From: Thunnus maccoyii
Taxonomy: Eukaryota > Chordata > Actinopteri > Scombriformes > Scombridae
Assembly: GCF_910596095.1 (NCBI RefSeq)
Contig: NC_056548.1
Span: 6,349,151-6,413,150 of the forward strand
Direction: 5' to 3'
DNA: 64,000 bases
The notes beneath the pieces are model-generated. The model saw only the letters and a list, made by a program, of their open reading frames with translations, searched no databases and was not told the origin of the DNA. The position numbers and the translations under genes are program-made. Positions 43,601-55,905 of the stretch are shown piece after piece; position 1 is the first letter of the stretch; each line of letters begins with the position of its first letter.

Positions 43601-46600
43601 CTGAGACGAGACGAACACATGAACACAACTGCGAAGCTAAAGCTTGATTAGGTGTAAACAAACATATAGATATTGTGATCACAACCTGTGAAAACCTTTT
43701 TCACAGAGAACATTTAGACTTTTCATAGTAGGAAGAACTTGGGTGTTAGTGAAAATATTAGCAATGGCTGCTCTATTCAAGTCTCCCAACAATGACCGGC
43801 GTACACATTACCAGAACCCTGAAACCCAAGCAGCTACATGGAATTCAGCCACTATTCATTTTATAATCTGAACATGTGCTTTTCCTACTATGACATGTCA
43901 AAATGTCTTCTGTGAAAAAGGCAATTATGAGAGTTGATGACCAATAACTGACTCTTAAATTGCAGTAGAGCTGCAACAATTAATTGATTAAATGCCAACT
44001 ATTAAATTAATTGCCAACTATTGAATTATGTGGTTTCAGCCACTCAGATGTGAATATTTTCTGGTTTCTTCAGTCTTCTATGACAATAAACTGAATATCT
44101 TTGGGTTGTGGACTGTTGATCAAGACAAAATAAGACATTTATGACGACACAATGGGCTTTGGGAAACAATGATCAACATTTTCGACATTTTATGGATCAA
44201 ACAACTTATCGATTAATCGAGAAAAAAAAAAATCAACAGATTAATCGATAATCAAAATAATTGTAAGTTGCAGCCCGACATTTAGTTATCCAACATATTC
44301 AGACTCTTAAATAGCAACCTTCTAGACAGTATATTTATTGCAAAGCCCTATAAACACTCTTTAGAAAAACAACAAACAAACAGGTTTTTGAATATGAACT
44401 ATTTATAGACTGATACAACAGGGTCTAAATGTTTTGCATACAAATTTGGTTTTGGGACTCACTAGTCAGTGCAGAGACAAATCTGTTGAAGGCCAGAGAA
44501 TCAAGGTACACTGCCCCTTCATAACCGTACTGCAGCTCTTCACGGACATAATCCCTGTAAAATTAACATGAGAAGAAATTACTTGTACAAATGTATGTAC
44601 ACAGTATTTATGTGGTTTATTTTTACATGACACACGGCACCATAAACACACGCTGCAAGTAACTGTGTGCTGTATTAAATGACACTACATTTAGCTCATG
44701 TTAGCACACAGACACATCAGGGTTCAGGTACCCTTGTTCAGAGGTACGTAACCTGTTTTCATACTTAGTGAAATTAATAAATGAATAAAATGATAAAATA
44801 ATTGGAGACAAGAATGAAAGAACCGATTAAACAGTAAATAAGTAAATACACAAAAATCTTATTCTGATAAAGTGAAATAATTTCAAAATAGGAACAAAGT
44901 ATATTAAACGTTATGGGATTATTTCTCTTTGTGCATTAATAATAAATGCATTCATCTGTTTCTCTATATGATCAGTTTACTTCTGTCTAAGTAAGTCAGT
45001 TGTGGCCTTTTTATAGAATCAAGCAAGCAGCCTTTAAAGAAACTGCCACCACCGCTTGTTCTCACATTACAAGACAAACTTTACAAGCGAATGAGTAGTA
45101 AACATCCGCGGCCTCACAACAAGATACAGTCTCTAAAATTAAATATCAGGCTGAGGGATACTGGATACACGGAGGGAGGGGATGTGTGACTGCAGCCAAG
45201 CTTTGTAAGAGGAGAAAACGGATCCTGATACGATAAATCTCGGAAGTGTAGTAGTAGTAATAGTAGTAGTAGTAGTAGTAGTAGTAGGGCATCTCACTTG
45301 GAAATCTGATGCCCCATGTATAGAAGGAGGGCAGCGAGGATATGGAGGTAGAGCGTCACAATATGTCTTAATGGCAGAACCAACACCACCGCGTTTATCA
45401 CATGACCTGGAAGGAAAAAGATGAATGTTCAATTAATGTTCTCTGTGTTTGATTAATCTCATGAAAAGGTAGAAAAGATTTACACACAAGAAACACACAT
45501 AGATAGATTCTCGTCAAAACCTAAAAGCTTGTCATCAGATCTGCTGTAATTTTGCTATTTTGAATGTCTGTAATAATTCTGGTAATGTTGACTTAACTTA
45601 TCAGGCTGAGTAAGCCGCCAAAATAATCTGAAATCACACTGCTACACGCTGTTCAACAGCTTTTAAGGTCATGTCCAAAATATATTCAGAGCACATTCAT
45701 TAGTTGAAAATGTTTTGTCAATGTTTCACTATTGTCACTATTTCTTATAACTGCAATAAAATACAAACCTTTCTTTGTTTTCCTTCAGGATGTAATTCTT
45801 TGACCTGGAAACCTCTTTGACACAGCATTTTGACCATTGTAGTAAATGAATAAAACTCAAAAGTGAAAGTGGTGACATTCTTCTGGGGTTAGTAGCTCCT
45901 TGTAAGGAAGTGACCCACCACACACCATGAAAAAAAAAACATTTCTGATGAATTAATTGAATTAAATGTGCGGGGTGGATAAAATCCCACTTCTTGTAGC
46001 TGTTGTTAAAAGGCTGGTTCACATTTTTTCAGTTCTATCTTAATATAATACTCAAATTCCCAAATTCCAACATGTACTTTGAAAGAGTCGCTGGTGTCGG
46101 TTACTGTAATGATTCCTTCCTAGTATGTTTCCAATCTCAAAGATGGGAGACAAGATGAGTTAGCAAAACTGAGATGGTGTCCTCCACAGTTACAGTGTTT
46201 TTTTTAGAACTAAATTCCCCCTGTAACTTTTCCCAGACAGCATTTCCTTGCTGAGCTGCAACACATGGATAATAACAAACACAGAGAATTTAATCCTAAA
46301 AAGACTGTAACTTTTAAAAAATAATCACTTTATTTGGCTAACACAGAGAGGGATTTTTGCTCAGAACAAAAATTGTGGATTTTGTCCAACTTCACTTACA
46401 TTACACAGTAATTGCGTTACGAAGGGATCCCCTCACATCTATAGGACAGCAGAAATGATGACCAATAACTTTTACAATGTAAGCATTGTTTTAAGACAGA
46501 CTTTTTTTTTTTCAGAGACGGACAAAACTTAAGCTAAGTATCTGATATTTTAACACTGAACAAATGTAGATGAAACAGTGTTGAATGAACTCAAATTTAA

Positions 46601-46792
46601 CTAAGTATCATACGTATACATACCAAGGTAGTACATGTTCCAGATGACATATTTGTATTTGAAGAGCATGTCTTCATTTTTGGCCTTGAGATGCTCCGTT
46701 AAACCTTCAATGTCACATTTATACAGCAGGTCCAGCACCAGTATGCTCGGCACCCTGAGGGCGACGTTGGCCAACTCTTCCAGACGAGGCAT
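37680..46792 (-). CDS. rnf145: RNF145-type multi-pass RING E3 ubiquitin ligase
   Basis: ER membrane ubiquitin ligase of the TRC8/RNF139-RNF145 family, linked to sterol homeostasis. Ten coding exons join in frame: 46624-46792, 45298-45406, 44463-44554, 43359-43600, 42716-42891, 42489-42629, 41200-41382, 40908-41055, 39838-40194 and 37680-38660, giving 865 residues. It starts MPRLEELANVALRVPSILVL, like RNF145. Many hydrophobic segments follow, with family landmarks LFSAHMLPLLARLC, ECCATPYSLLGL, LALGASRNRSLWKHFRG and SQFFHMDFWLLIL. A RING-H2 at about 534-571 (CSIC, CGHFFHGNC, CPMC) is split by the last intron. The acidic, Ser-rich tail after the RING is about 294 residues, much longer than in human RNF145 (663 residues overall), and holds a GEENGEENGEEQ repeat. 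The family YLYF motif reads YLHI. RNF139 fits less well. The teleost paralogue (a or b) is undecided. Confidence 0.95.
41119..41131 (+). repeat. Poly(T) tract in rnf145 intron 7
   Basis: Short T run; on the minus strand it reads as poly(A), so it is not the polypyrimidine tract of a minus-strand acceptor. Confidence 0.7.
41973..42455 (-). mobile_element. AAGTCCCCC-family MITE, reversed copy
   Basis: It ends AGGAGGGGGACTTTAAAT at 42440-42455, the reverse complement of the start of the copy at 53227. The other end, TCAGATCCCCTCCAGACATG, matches the reverse of that copy's right end. The interior shares CTTCTAGTGTCAAACT and CTGCACAGTGAAGCTCAAAC. Lies in an rnf145 intron. Confidence 0.75.
43966..44279 (+). 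mobile_element. ATCGATTA hAT-like MITE copy in rnf145 intron
   Basis: About 310 bp from TAGAGCTGCAACAATTAATT to GTAAGTTGCAGCCCGA, with inverted AGNGCTGCAAC ends, many ATCGATTA words and the interior phrases AACTGAATATCTTTGGGTTG and GGACTGTTGATCA. A clear target duplication is not visible. Confidence 0.8.
45248..45287 (+). repeat. (TAG)n microsatellite next to a splice donor
   Basis: About 13 TAG units ending roughly 10 bases from the donor of the rnf145 exon 45298-45406. On the transcribed strand it reads (CTA)n immediately inside the intron. Confidence 0.9.
46006..46510 (+). mobile_element. Diverged copy of the long palindromic MITE
   Basis: Starts TTAAAAGGCTGGTTCACATT and ends near TTGTTTTAAGACAGACTTTT. 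Shares CCTAAAAAGACTGTAACTTT and GTGGATTTTGTCCA with 11854-12687. Confidence 0.7.
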
Positions 46793-49239
46793 CTTGAAAC
46801 CAACTTTTTTGGTGAGCAGAGCACTTGTGTGTGAGTGTCACATGCTGTTAGCTAACCGTTTCACTGTACAGGACACGCGCCACTAGCAGCTTCACTACTG
46901 TTTCGCTCGTCTTCTTGTCATCTGAAACAAAAAAGACAAAAAACAAAAAACAGTTAGGCTATTCGGAGGGTTTCTGCAGGGTTCACCGAGTTAAATTCAA
47001 GACATTTTTCATACCACATAGAATGCAATTTAATGCCTGTTTAATAATCATACTGGATGATGGAAAACCAGTTGAGACGATACAGCCAAGAATTTATTTT
47101 GGCCAGTACTTCCCAGCAGTATATAACAATAATTCCTAATGATATAATTAAATAAATCAACTGGACACAGACAAGTGGCAGAACACTGATGGATATTATC
47201 AATTATAAAATAATTAAGTTTTTGTGAAGATTTGCACTTGTCCTTTATGAGTGGATGACAGAACAAGTCATTTAAATATGTTAACTTGGGCTTCTGGGAA
47301 TAATCATCAGCATTTTTCACTATTTTCTGACATTTTATCAATCGATCATTAAAGAAAATAATTGTCAGACCCACTGATAATGAAGATATTAGTTAGTTGC
47401 AGCCTTACAGTTCTCCTGTGATTGAATAATAAAACCCTGCCCTCAGTTTTGTGAATGCAATTTAATAAAACATAACTTTAAATAAATTAACTGGGAAGTG
47501 ACAACATTTGCGATCTGTGTATAAGCAGAGCTCACAAATTGCTTTTATGAGATGAGCCCCTGGACCACAAGGAGGAGTATGAAGGGCCTGTCATAGCTGA
47601 TATGGTACTTCAGTGGTGCAGATGTCCAACAAATGTTCAGTTAATCAGATTATGTAGACACAAATGAAATGGAGTTAACCTGGTCATGTCAAAACAATCC
47701 CACTTCCAGTTTATCGATGTATAACGTCTCCTGACAGCCGCAAACATGTACACATACCCAAAAAACAGAAAATATTCACATCTGAGTAACTGTAACAAGA
47801 GGATTTGGACATTTTTTTCTTATAAATGACTCAAAACAATGAATCGATTATCACAATAATTGGCAATTAATTTAATATTTGCCAACTTATCAATTAATCA
47901 ACTAATTGTTGCAGCTCTAAAAAATAATATACCTTTTTTTTAAAAAAATGACTGTTACGATCCAGTTCGTATGAGCACTTTTCTGCTGTTTCTGCTCTTT
48001 ATTCTGTGCTTGTGATGTGGATCTCTTTCTCTCCCTGTAGGATTCCTGCTGTGGTGTCTGCGTGTGATGGGATGCAGGTGGGCTGGGGCTAATTGAATGA
48101 TTGTGACTGTGTGAGTGTGTGTGTGTGTGTGTGTTGTTCCGGGGAGCTGATTGATTCCAGCCTCTAAAACTTGCTCGTTTTGGGACCAGCTTCTTCCAGC
48201 TCCTGCAGGCTCATCTCTCTCCACTTCCAACCAACATGTTTCGATGTTGTATGTAGTTTTGACTATGCAAAATACCAGCCCAGGTTTTGTAGGGGTGGGT
48301 AGCAATGTAATCCTGTATGTAATCCTATTTTTTCTTTTGTCAAGTTAGGAGTTAGGTTAGTGGCTTGTCTTTTTGTTCTTGTTTTGTTTGAGTAGGTAAG
48401 TTTACGTTCCTCAGCTTTAGTTCACTTCTGTTTGTTATTTAGCTGTTAACTCACCCTGAAGCCTAAAAAGATTCTAAATAAAAACTTTAAAGGTCTGCAA
48501 ATTCTTTGTTGCAGATGGTTCTTGGGAAAGAAAGGAGTCATGTTGTGCCAGGGTTTCCCCTAGCCCGGGTCATAACATGACTCAAAACAATTAACGGATT
48601 AACAAAATTGTCAATTGATTAGCTGACAACTATTTTTTAGGCTTTTATGACAGTAAACTGAATACCTTTGTGTTGTGGACGGTGATCAATATTTAACACC
48701 ATTTTCTGACATTTCATGTACCAAAAAACCAATCGATTAACTGAGAAAATAACTGACAGATTAATCATTAATGAAAATAATCGTTAGCTGCAGCCCTAGT
48801 TTTGTCCACAAGATATTCAGTTTACTGTCATGGAGGATTAAAGACCCCAGAAAATATTCACATTTGAGCAGCTGGAACCATTTTTCATTGATCGATTATC
48901 AAAATAGTTGGCAGTTAATTTAATGTTTGGCAACTAATCAATTAATCAACTAATGGCTGTAGCTCTAAGAAAATATTACAGACCTTTATGAATAAAATTT
49001 AAGACTTTTTATACCTCCTCAAGCCCTTTTATTAGGACCTGCAGATGGTGGCAGACTAGGACTCCACACTGTGTCCAACCAGGCCAACCGTTACTTAGCT
49101 CTGAATTTCTGCTTTACCGTCTCATTTTTACCGATAATTAACGCCACAGAAGAGCAGGAATTAGACTGTGTAAATAAGGTATCACCCTCACAAAGCGTTT
49201 ATTTTGTTGGCATGTTTAAACTGAAACTGATTCACTTAC
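46793..49239 (-). other. rnf145 5' intron with many MITE fragments
   Basis: An acceptor (TTTCAG on the minus strand) lies at about 46921, so coding exon 1 carries a short 5' UTR and an intron follows upstream. The intron holds several ATCGATTA-family fragments (47270-47405, 47740-47920, 48575-48798, 48800-48970), a (GT)n tract (48115-48134) and nothing coding. Confidence 0.5.
48575..48970. mobile_element. Two ATCGATTA MITE pieces end to end
   Basis: 48575-48798 ends with GAAAATAATCGTTAGCTGCAGCCCTA; 48800-48970 carries the interior of the family (AAGATATTCAGTTTACTGTC, CAGAAAATATTCACATTTGA) and ends CAACTAATGGCTGTAGCTCTAA. Together they look like one or two rearranged copies. Confidence 0.65.
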
Positions 49240-49335
49240 TTTGCACAGTGACAGACATCACAGCCGAACAGCCGTTTGCTAGCTAGTAGCAGCTGCTGGT
49301 GGTTAAGGTTAGCTCTCACAGCGGCCAGCAGCATG
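49240..49335 (-). promoter_or_regulatory. Candidate non-coding first exon/promoter of rnf145
   Basis: On the minus strand a consensus donor GTAAGTG starts at 49239, preceded by sequence with CG dinucleotides and GCTAGC words, like fish 5' UTRs. It contains short upstream ATGs. This would pair with the acceptor at about 46921. Indirect evidence only. Confidence 0.3.
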
Positions 49336-49574
49336 TTCTCACGGCTCTGAACGCAAAATATTTAATATCTTCTGTAACTTCCGCTTCTCAAAAATGGTTA
49401 GAAATAGCCGTCATGGGGACAGCGGATTAAATAGTTCATATTAAACGATATTAGGATGAATAAAAAGACTTCAAATGCAATGTTATGATTCCAGTCGCTT
49501 GCGTGGCCATTTCCTGTGAACGTCACGTCAAAACACACCAATCAGGGTGAGGTATTCTTGATTTCAAAATAAAT

Positions 49575-49680
49575 GTGTTGTTTGAAGATACTACTGCTAC
49601 AACTACTACTAAAATTATTAATACTACTACTAATAATAATATTAATAACAATGATACTACTAATAATATGCATTTTAAGC
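49575..49680 (+). repeat. Mixed (TAC)n/(AAT)n trinucleotide repeat
   Basis: Imperfect ACTACT and AATAAT units, matching open frames rich in Thr/Asn on one strand and Val/Leu on the other; these are not genes. Confidence 0.85.
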
Positions 49681-50737
49681 TTCCTTTTTTAGAAACATGG
49701 TGCAACTTCAACTTTCTTAGCTGCCATATTTGTATACAAAATCAATACATTTCAATAACAATGTAGAAATTTAAAACTATAAAAGAACATTATATATTTT
49801 TTCTCAGTGTAGGGATAATATATTATACTGATGTTCTCTGTTTCAGTTGTTTCCAACCTGGGGGTCCTAAATCTGACAAGTCACAAGATGACTAAAGGTT
49901 TAAGAAAGAAAAATGGATATTTCTGTTCCACAAAATTATGTTGATTTTTTTTTTTTTCTGAATACTAGATACTTTCACCCTTTATTCCTTTAGAAATCCC
50001 AACAATCTAAGAAGGAAAAATCACTCTCTGTCATGAAGTAGCAGGAGATGGACCCAATGCAGGATACAGGAAGATATTCACAGTAATGTAGGTGAAGCAG
50101 TAGAGACGAAAACAAAAAACCTAACAAAGACTGAACTGAAAACTGGACTTAAATACAGACAGAACTAATGAGGGAATAGGGAACAGGTGACTCGACAGAG
50201 GACTGGCAAGGAGCTGATTGGCTGGGGAAAACTCTGGGAACCGGGCGGGGCTAACGAAGCTGATGCAGGGCAGGTGTAGAGGGAAAAGCAGCACAGTGAC
50301 AAAGGAGGAAACACACAGAGCAGAAACAGAAAACCCAAAAATCCTGAAAACACAATGAAACTAAAAATCCTGAAAACACAACGAGACAGATAATGGTGCT
50401 TGTAGAGATATATGTGTAGCAAGGCTGTAAGCACAGTCAGAGTAGTTAAACATAAGCATTCACATTCTCTTATACTCAAAAACAGATTAAAGCCAAATAA
50501 CAAAAGCAAAGACACTTTTGTGTACAGTAACCTGCAACTGTAAGTGCAAAACTAGCTTACATCATGTTGAAATCCAACTTCTTAACTTGTCCCCTTGGTG
50601 TCAGAAAACTGTGGAAGAAAAGTCTGAGGGCATCTGGTGGCCAGACTGTGACAGAACCATGACACTCAGGTCAAACTGCTCACAACCCATGTCCACACCA
50701 AGACCATTAGTGAGGAGAGTTTGCAGGTAGACATTTA
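49681..50737. other. Gene-free spacer upstream of rnf145
   Basis: No gene recognised. The open frame at 50165-50515 (minus) lacks any family match or splice context. Confidence 0.5.
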
Positions 50738-51610
50738 CAGAGGTGGAAGAAGTACTCAGATCCTTTACTTAGGTAAAAGTACCAATACAGCAATGTTAAA
50801 ATACTTCATCACAAGTAAAAGTCCTGCATGAAAAACCCTACTTAAGTAAAAATGCATAAGTATTATGAGCTTGATGTAGTTAAAGTATTGCAGTAAAAGT
50901 AGTGGTTTGGTCCCTCTGACTGATATATTATTATATATGACATTATTAGATTATTAATAGTGAAGCATCAGTGTTAGAGCAGCATGTTACTGTTGTAGCT
51001 GCGGGAGGTGCAGCTAGTTTCAACTACTTTATATACAGTTAGCTAGTTTAGTCCAGTGGTTCCCAACCTAGGGGCCAGGCTCCTCCAAAGGGTCACCAGA
51101 TAAATCTGAGGGGTCGTGAGATGATTAATGGGAGAGGAAAGAAGAAAAAACAAAGTTCTGATACACAAATCTGTTTTCAGTTTTTGGACTTTTTCTCTAA
51201 TCTTTGATTTTTAATGAAATATTGGATCATTTGAACATTTATTGAAATGAAACCATGTGAGAAGTTTAGAGGGAAAAAACACTATTTGGTGGAGCTGTTA
51301 ACAACTCATAGACATCTGAAATGTGACCCCGACTACACACTGCTTTTTGTGAGACGTCAAAAGCCAAAAAGGTTGGAAACCACTGGTTTCATCTTTAACA
51401 ATGTGTTGTATTTTAAAAGCTTGTTATATTATCCATTGTGTCAAATCTTCATCTGAAAAATAACTAAAGAAACAATATTTCCCTCTGAAATGTATTGTAG
51501 TGGAAATATGAAGTAGCATTAAATGGAAATGTTCAAGTAAAGTTCAAGTACCTCAAATTGTACTTAAGTACAGTACTTGAATAAATGTACTTAATTACTT
51601 TCCACCACTG
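50738..51610 (+). mobile_element. hAT-like MITE, full length with target duplication
   Basis: 873 bp. Left end CAGAGGTGGAAGAAGTACTC, right end complementary to CAGTGGTGGAAAGTAATTAA. Flanked by GACATTTA (50730-50737) and GACATTTC (51611-51618), a 7/8 matching 8-bp duplication as hAT elements make. The interior holds a CCAGTGGTTCCCAACCTAGG block that may be nested. No transposase. Confidence 0.9.
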
Positions 51611-51618
51611 GACATTTC

Positions 51619-52425
51619 CTGGTTTTAAGGGTACCACTGGTTTGGTGTAGTGCTGTGGTGAGTGAACAGTAATAACAGTTCTGAAAACTGGAGCCACAAC
51701 TATCAGTGTTACTTTGTGGTCCTGTTGCATAATTTCACACATTTTTACACAAACATGTTTTCTTGTGATTTTTCTGATTTAGATTTTGGATAGAAACATA
51801 GTAACAATAAAGGATTGTCAAAACCCTGCACCCTAAAATGTTAAATCAGTCAGAAGAGAAGGCAGAAATACTCAAACCTCATGAAGCATATTATTTAGGT
51901 CCGTGCACTGATGATAGATAAAATATATAATGTTTAACAGAAAATCCAATATCGAGCTTTCATCATTCACAAGGATCACCAGGTTTTCAGAAGACCTTTG
52001 ACATATATGGATGTTTGTTGTACCTGCATATGCGTTCATCCTTTATATCATCATCCTTTGGTCATTAGGGTTTGTCTGACTGCTCTCCGTCTGTGAAGCA
52101 TCGTAACTGCTTCCTCCACACAGCGTCTCTCAAACAGACAAATAAGTTATAAATAAGATTAACTGCACGTGACTGATTCTTTTAAGGGTCATATCATTTG
52201 TCTACAAAGTGCAGATGCACTATTGTCACTGCAACTTCTCAGAAAAAGATGACTAATATTACGAAAGTAGGTTTCCTGTGTGTGTGTGGTTTTTGAAGGT
52301 GTCTGCTTTTATCTGCATATCAGATGGAAGCCATTTCCTGTGTAATGTAGTTTATATTTGAATCCACTTCGGCCTAAAAGACTTCTATTTTAGACTTGTC
52401 TAACTCTGAAACCAAAAATGTCAAC
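51619..52425. other. Gene-free spacer
   Basis: Unremarkable AT-rich DNA with no exon-like or repeat structure that I can name. Confidence 0.5.
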
Positions 52426-52724
52426 TAGGGCTGATCAGTCGATTAACTGATCAGTTGATTGACAGAAAAATAATCATCAACTCTCTTGGTAATTGATTAA
52501 TAATTTTATTTTTCAAGCAAAGATAGTGTGAGGGTTTGCTGTGCTTATCTTTGTTATTCATCGTTGTGTGAATGATCTTTTAGGTTTTGAACTGTCAATC
52601 AGACAAAACAAAACATTTGAAGTTGTCGCCATGGTCTCTCAGAAGTTACGACGGGAATTTTTTCACTATTTTTGACATTTAATTGACTGATGATTAATGA
52701 AAAAAATCGTTAGTTGCAGCCCTA
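52426..52724 (+). mobile_element. ATCGATTA hAT-like MITE copy
   Basis: From TAGGGCTGATCAGTCGATTA to ATCGTTAGTTGCAGCCCTA, with inverted TAGGGCTG ends. Flanks ATGTCAAC and ACATCAAC agree at 6 of 8 positions, a likely worn target duplication. Confidence 0.85.
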
Positions 52725-52884
52725 ACATCAACCAGAAATACTCAACCTCCCTCAGTGGATCAAAATGTTTTTTATATTGGCCTTATCAATAAAAGGCAAC
52801 TTTTAAAAACAACTCCTGCAGAAAAAAACATGCATTTTAAAATATTCATACGCCTGTTTTTACAAAACCCTGAAGTATACAGTG

Positions 52885-53040
52885 TTGGCAGAGCGTCTGT
52901 GAGGATTCTCAGTCATCCAGGTTGTGGTGTATCCAAAAGTTGAGAACAACTGGACTCGTTGTGGATTCTTGAAGATGTTTCACTTTTCATCCAAAAGGCT
53001 TTTTCAGTTCTGAAGGACTGCTTGGGGAGTCCCATCTATT
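52885..53040 (+). repeat. Retroelement-type tail repeat
   Basis: GTCTGTGAGGATTCTCAGTC, ATCCAGGTT and GAAGATGTTTCACTTTTCAT followed by CCAAAAGGCTTTTTCAGTTC form a well-known fish dispersed repeat block. Related in style to the GACGAAG...CGAAA tail at 63900-63950. Confidence 0.55.
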
Positions 53041-53226
53041 CAGTTATTAGCGAAGCCTTTATTTGTCAAAGACACTGTACAAGAGCTAAGACCTCTGATG
53101 TTAACACATTAAAGAAATGCACAAAACTGTGGCAAGTCAATTTTATTTATGTAGCCCAAAAGTTGGCCTTATTTATACACCATCTATCCTCAGACGGTCG
53201 TAACACATGAAAGTGTGCAGGATCTT

Positions 53227-53743
53227 TAAAGTCCCCCTCCACTCAAAAATGTGTTTTTCTTCTCGTTCCTTCAAGTTGGATGTTTGAGCTTCACTGTGCA
53301 GAATGATGTATGTGCAGTTTGACACTAGAAGGCTGTTTTACATTCAACTGCTGAAAGTGGAAAGTTTCTCTGAGCTCATCTTAAATCTGACTTTAAGGTG
53401 TGGACCTACGAACATGATTTGTGACACCACAACTGCTTTGGAGCCAAACCTGGTACAACATTCAATGTACAGAAGTATGATGTGGAAACTTGAAGCCTCC
53501 AGTGCACAAACACTGAGAAGAGACTTTACAGTGAAGTAGGAGACGTCTTGTGTCAAGCAGTTAAACTTGTGGAATGAAAAATAATTGCATATTCATAGAT
53601 TCAGGATTTTTTAGAAGAAGGAGTAGATGTCATTTTAAGGATTTTGACAACGTAACTGAACTTTTTTGTGGAAAAACCATATTCAAATGAAAGTATTTTA
53701 TTTTATACATCATAAAACATTGTCTGGAAGGGATCTTTAATCC
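53227..53743 (+). mobile_element. AAGTCCCCC-family MITE, full copy
   Basis: Starts TTTAAAGTCCCCCTCCACTC and ends GGAAGGGATCTTTAA; the ends are inverted (TTAAAGNNCCC) and carry TTAA. Other copies lie at 8836-8945 and 41973-42455. The open frames inside are chance. Confidence 0.75.
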
Positions 53744-55300
53744 ATTTTCTTACCTCATTCTGACATTGTGCGCCTAAGACGAAGTGGAATTAAAATTCTG
53801 TCTCTCTTTCAGTTATTTTTAGATACAAAACATTGGATATAAACCCTAGTTTGAAGCAGCGGTTGGAACATTTCCACCGAACTTTAGTGAATGAATCCAG
53901 AGTTGCACAGAAGACTCTGCGCTGAAGAGAAGATCATTAACATGCTCTCAGAGAGACTGATGCCATGAAGCTGAGTCAAACCTGGAAACACAAACAAAGG
54001 AAGCCTCATCCACTGCTTAGACTGTTTGTGTACAGATGCACACAAACCATTAGGGATACAGTCATATAAAGCTTAGAGAGTGACTCCTTGTTTGTCTTAA
54101 TGCCGTCTTGCATTGTGGCATTATTAAATCAACCAGATGTTGACAACCAAATGAGTAACATGGATGTGTAAAAGCTGACAGTACAACTTAAATACAACAC
54201 AGATGTGATGGTTTGCTGACAATCTAAAAATATATGGTTTGAAAGGAAGTAGACAAACAAGAGAAGATGTGTTCCTTTTTGGTGTGTTTGTCACATTTAA
54301 TTTGCACTTTACTTTAGTGATTATGGAACATTGCTCACCAAACAGCATCTGTATTGTTGCTGCAATAAAACTCACAAAGACCAAAGATTGAACGACAGGA
54401 AGAACAAAATACAAGTGCAACATTTGAGGATGTACCGGCTGTTTGGTTTTTATCATTGTTATTAAGGGAGTGAACTGCAACTGTTTTGTATTAGATGTTT
54501 CTCAGGAAATGGCAGGAGTTCGTCTGAGGAAATCTCAGTTACCAGCAAGAGCTGGAGGTCATGACTTGGGAACAGAACAAGCTGAAGAAAATGTCAGCTG
54601 GGTTACAGAAAATAAATGCTTGGCAGAGAGGAAGATGAGGGATAACATGAGTCATGAAAAATGCAGGATCATGTCCGAACACAGGGTAGAGAGAGAAAAT
54701 TAGCAGTTTGGGAGTGTACTGAATTTGCATAAGTCGGGAAATTGTTCTTTCAGAGCAAATCTGCGGAAAATGACAGTCATCACTGAGTCACTGGTACTGA
54801 TGGGCAGCCCTGCCCAAGACAAGTTTTTTCTTGATGCATGTTTCTTTTGTTGTTTCTTTCACAGGATCCCAACAGGGCCTGAAATCACCACAAAAATGAA
54901 GAAGAAACAGGAGCTGACGATGGAAAAAAAAAACAAACTGTAAGAGCAAACTTTGCACAGAAAATATAAAATATGTTTAAGTACAAGCAGTAAAGTACGA
55001 AAAGGAATAAAGTTATGAAACCAAGACTGCGGCGTCAATTAGATGACCCCATTCCCTGAAAAAAGAGTTACCGTTATCCTGAGTGGGTTGATATCAGTTC
55101 GAACCATCATATGAACCGATGATGGCACAATATGGCAGTTTGCTGAAACATCAGTGACAGGATGCACCTGCCAAGCAGAGTCTTTGACTTTATGCAACAA
55201 ACCAAAATTTGAATTCTTCTCTCCTTCACGCACAGCAGTGAGGAAATCCTAAAAATACACATTAAAGTCTTTTGTAATTTGTTAAGTTTCAGAGAGAATC
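53744..55300. other. Gene-free spacer
   Basis: No gene recognised. The frame at 54443-54703 has no start context, splice partner or family resemblance. Confidence 0.5.
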
Positions 55301-55599
55301 ACTATGGTACTGAAGGCTAAAGAGACCCAAGACAAAACAAAAAAAAAAGTACAGAAATGTTGTGCAGAATCACACCTGCTTACTGTATATTGTAGAAGCA
55401 TGTCACTTATGGTTAAAATGGCTTGTGGTATATATGGTCTTAAGTTTCTAAGATGCATCTGCACTGATGTGCTCTTCATTATTTCTTTTTTGTGGTGAAA
55501 CAACTGCACGATATACAGAACTGTGTAAAACACTAAGTGAGGATGCTTTCCAAAATAATGCCATGACTAGTTTTTATTTATCAGTTAACTTCATACAAA

Positions 55600-55905
55600 G
55601 TTCAATAAACAGAAGAAACCTAAATGAAATCAACACTTGCTGTGAGCAGCTTTGCCTTTAAAACAGCAGCGGTTCTCTTCGGTTCACCTGCACACAGTTT
55701 TTCAGATACTTTGCAGAAGTTGGTGAAGTTGCCACAGTTCTTCTGTGGATTGAGGCATCCTCCTCCTTCTTGTAGCTGCAGATAGCTCTTTATGACTCTG
55801 ACTGGATGTTTGGGGTCGTTATCATGCTGCAGAATACATTTGGGACCGATCAGACGCCTCCCTGATGGTGTTGCATAATGGATAAGAATCTTAACATCTG
55901 AATCA
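55600..55905 (-). mobile_element. Tc1/mariner transposase relic
   Basis: The minus-strand frame contains GRRLIGPKCILQHDNDPKHP, including the DNDPKH motif around a DDE-superfamily catalytic aspartate, then a shortened NFxKVSEKL-like end. Large parts of the transposase are deleted, so it is inactive. Flanking text such as GACCGATCAGACGCCTCCCT is typical of this fish family. Confidence 0.75.

Noticed and set aside
54443-54703. Small gene candidate, 86 codons
   Set aside because: No signal peptide, motif, homology or exon context; composition is ordinary spacer.
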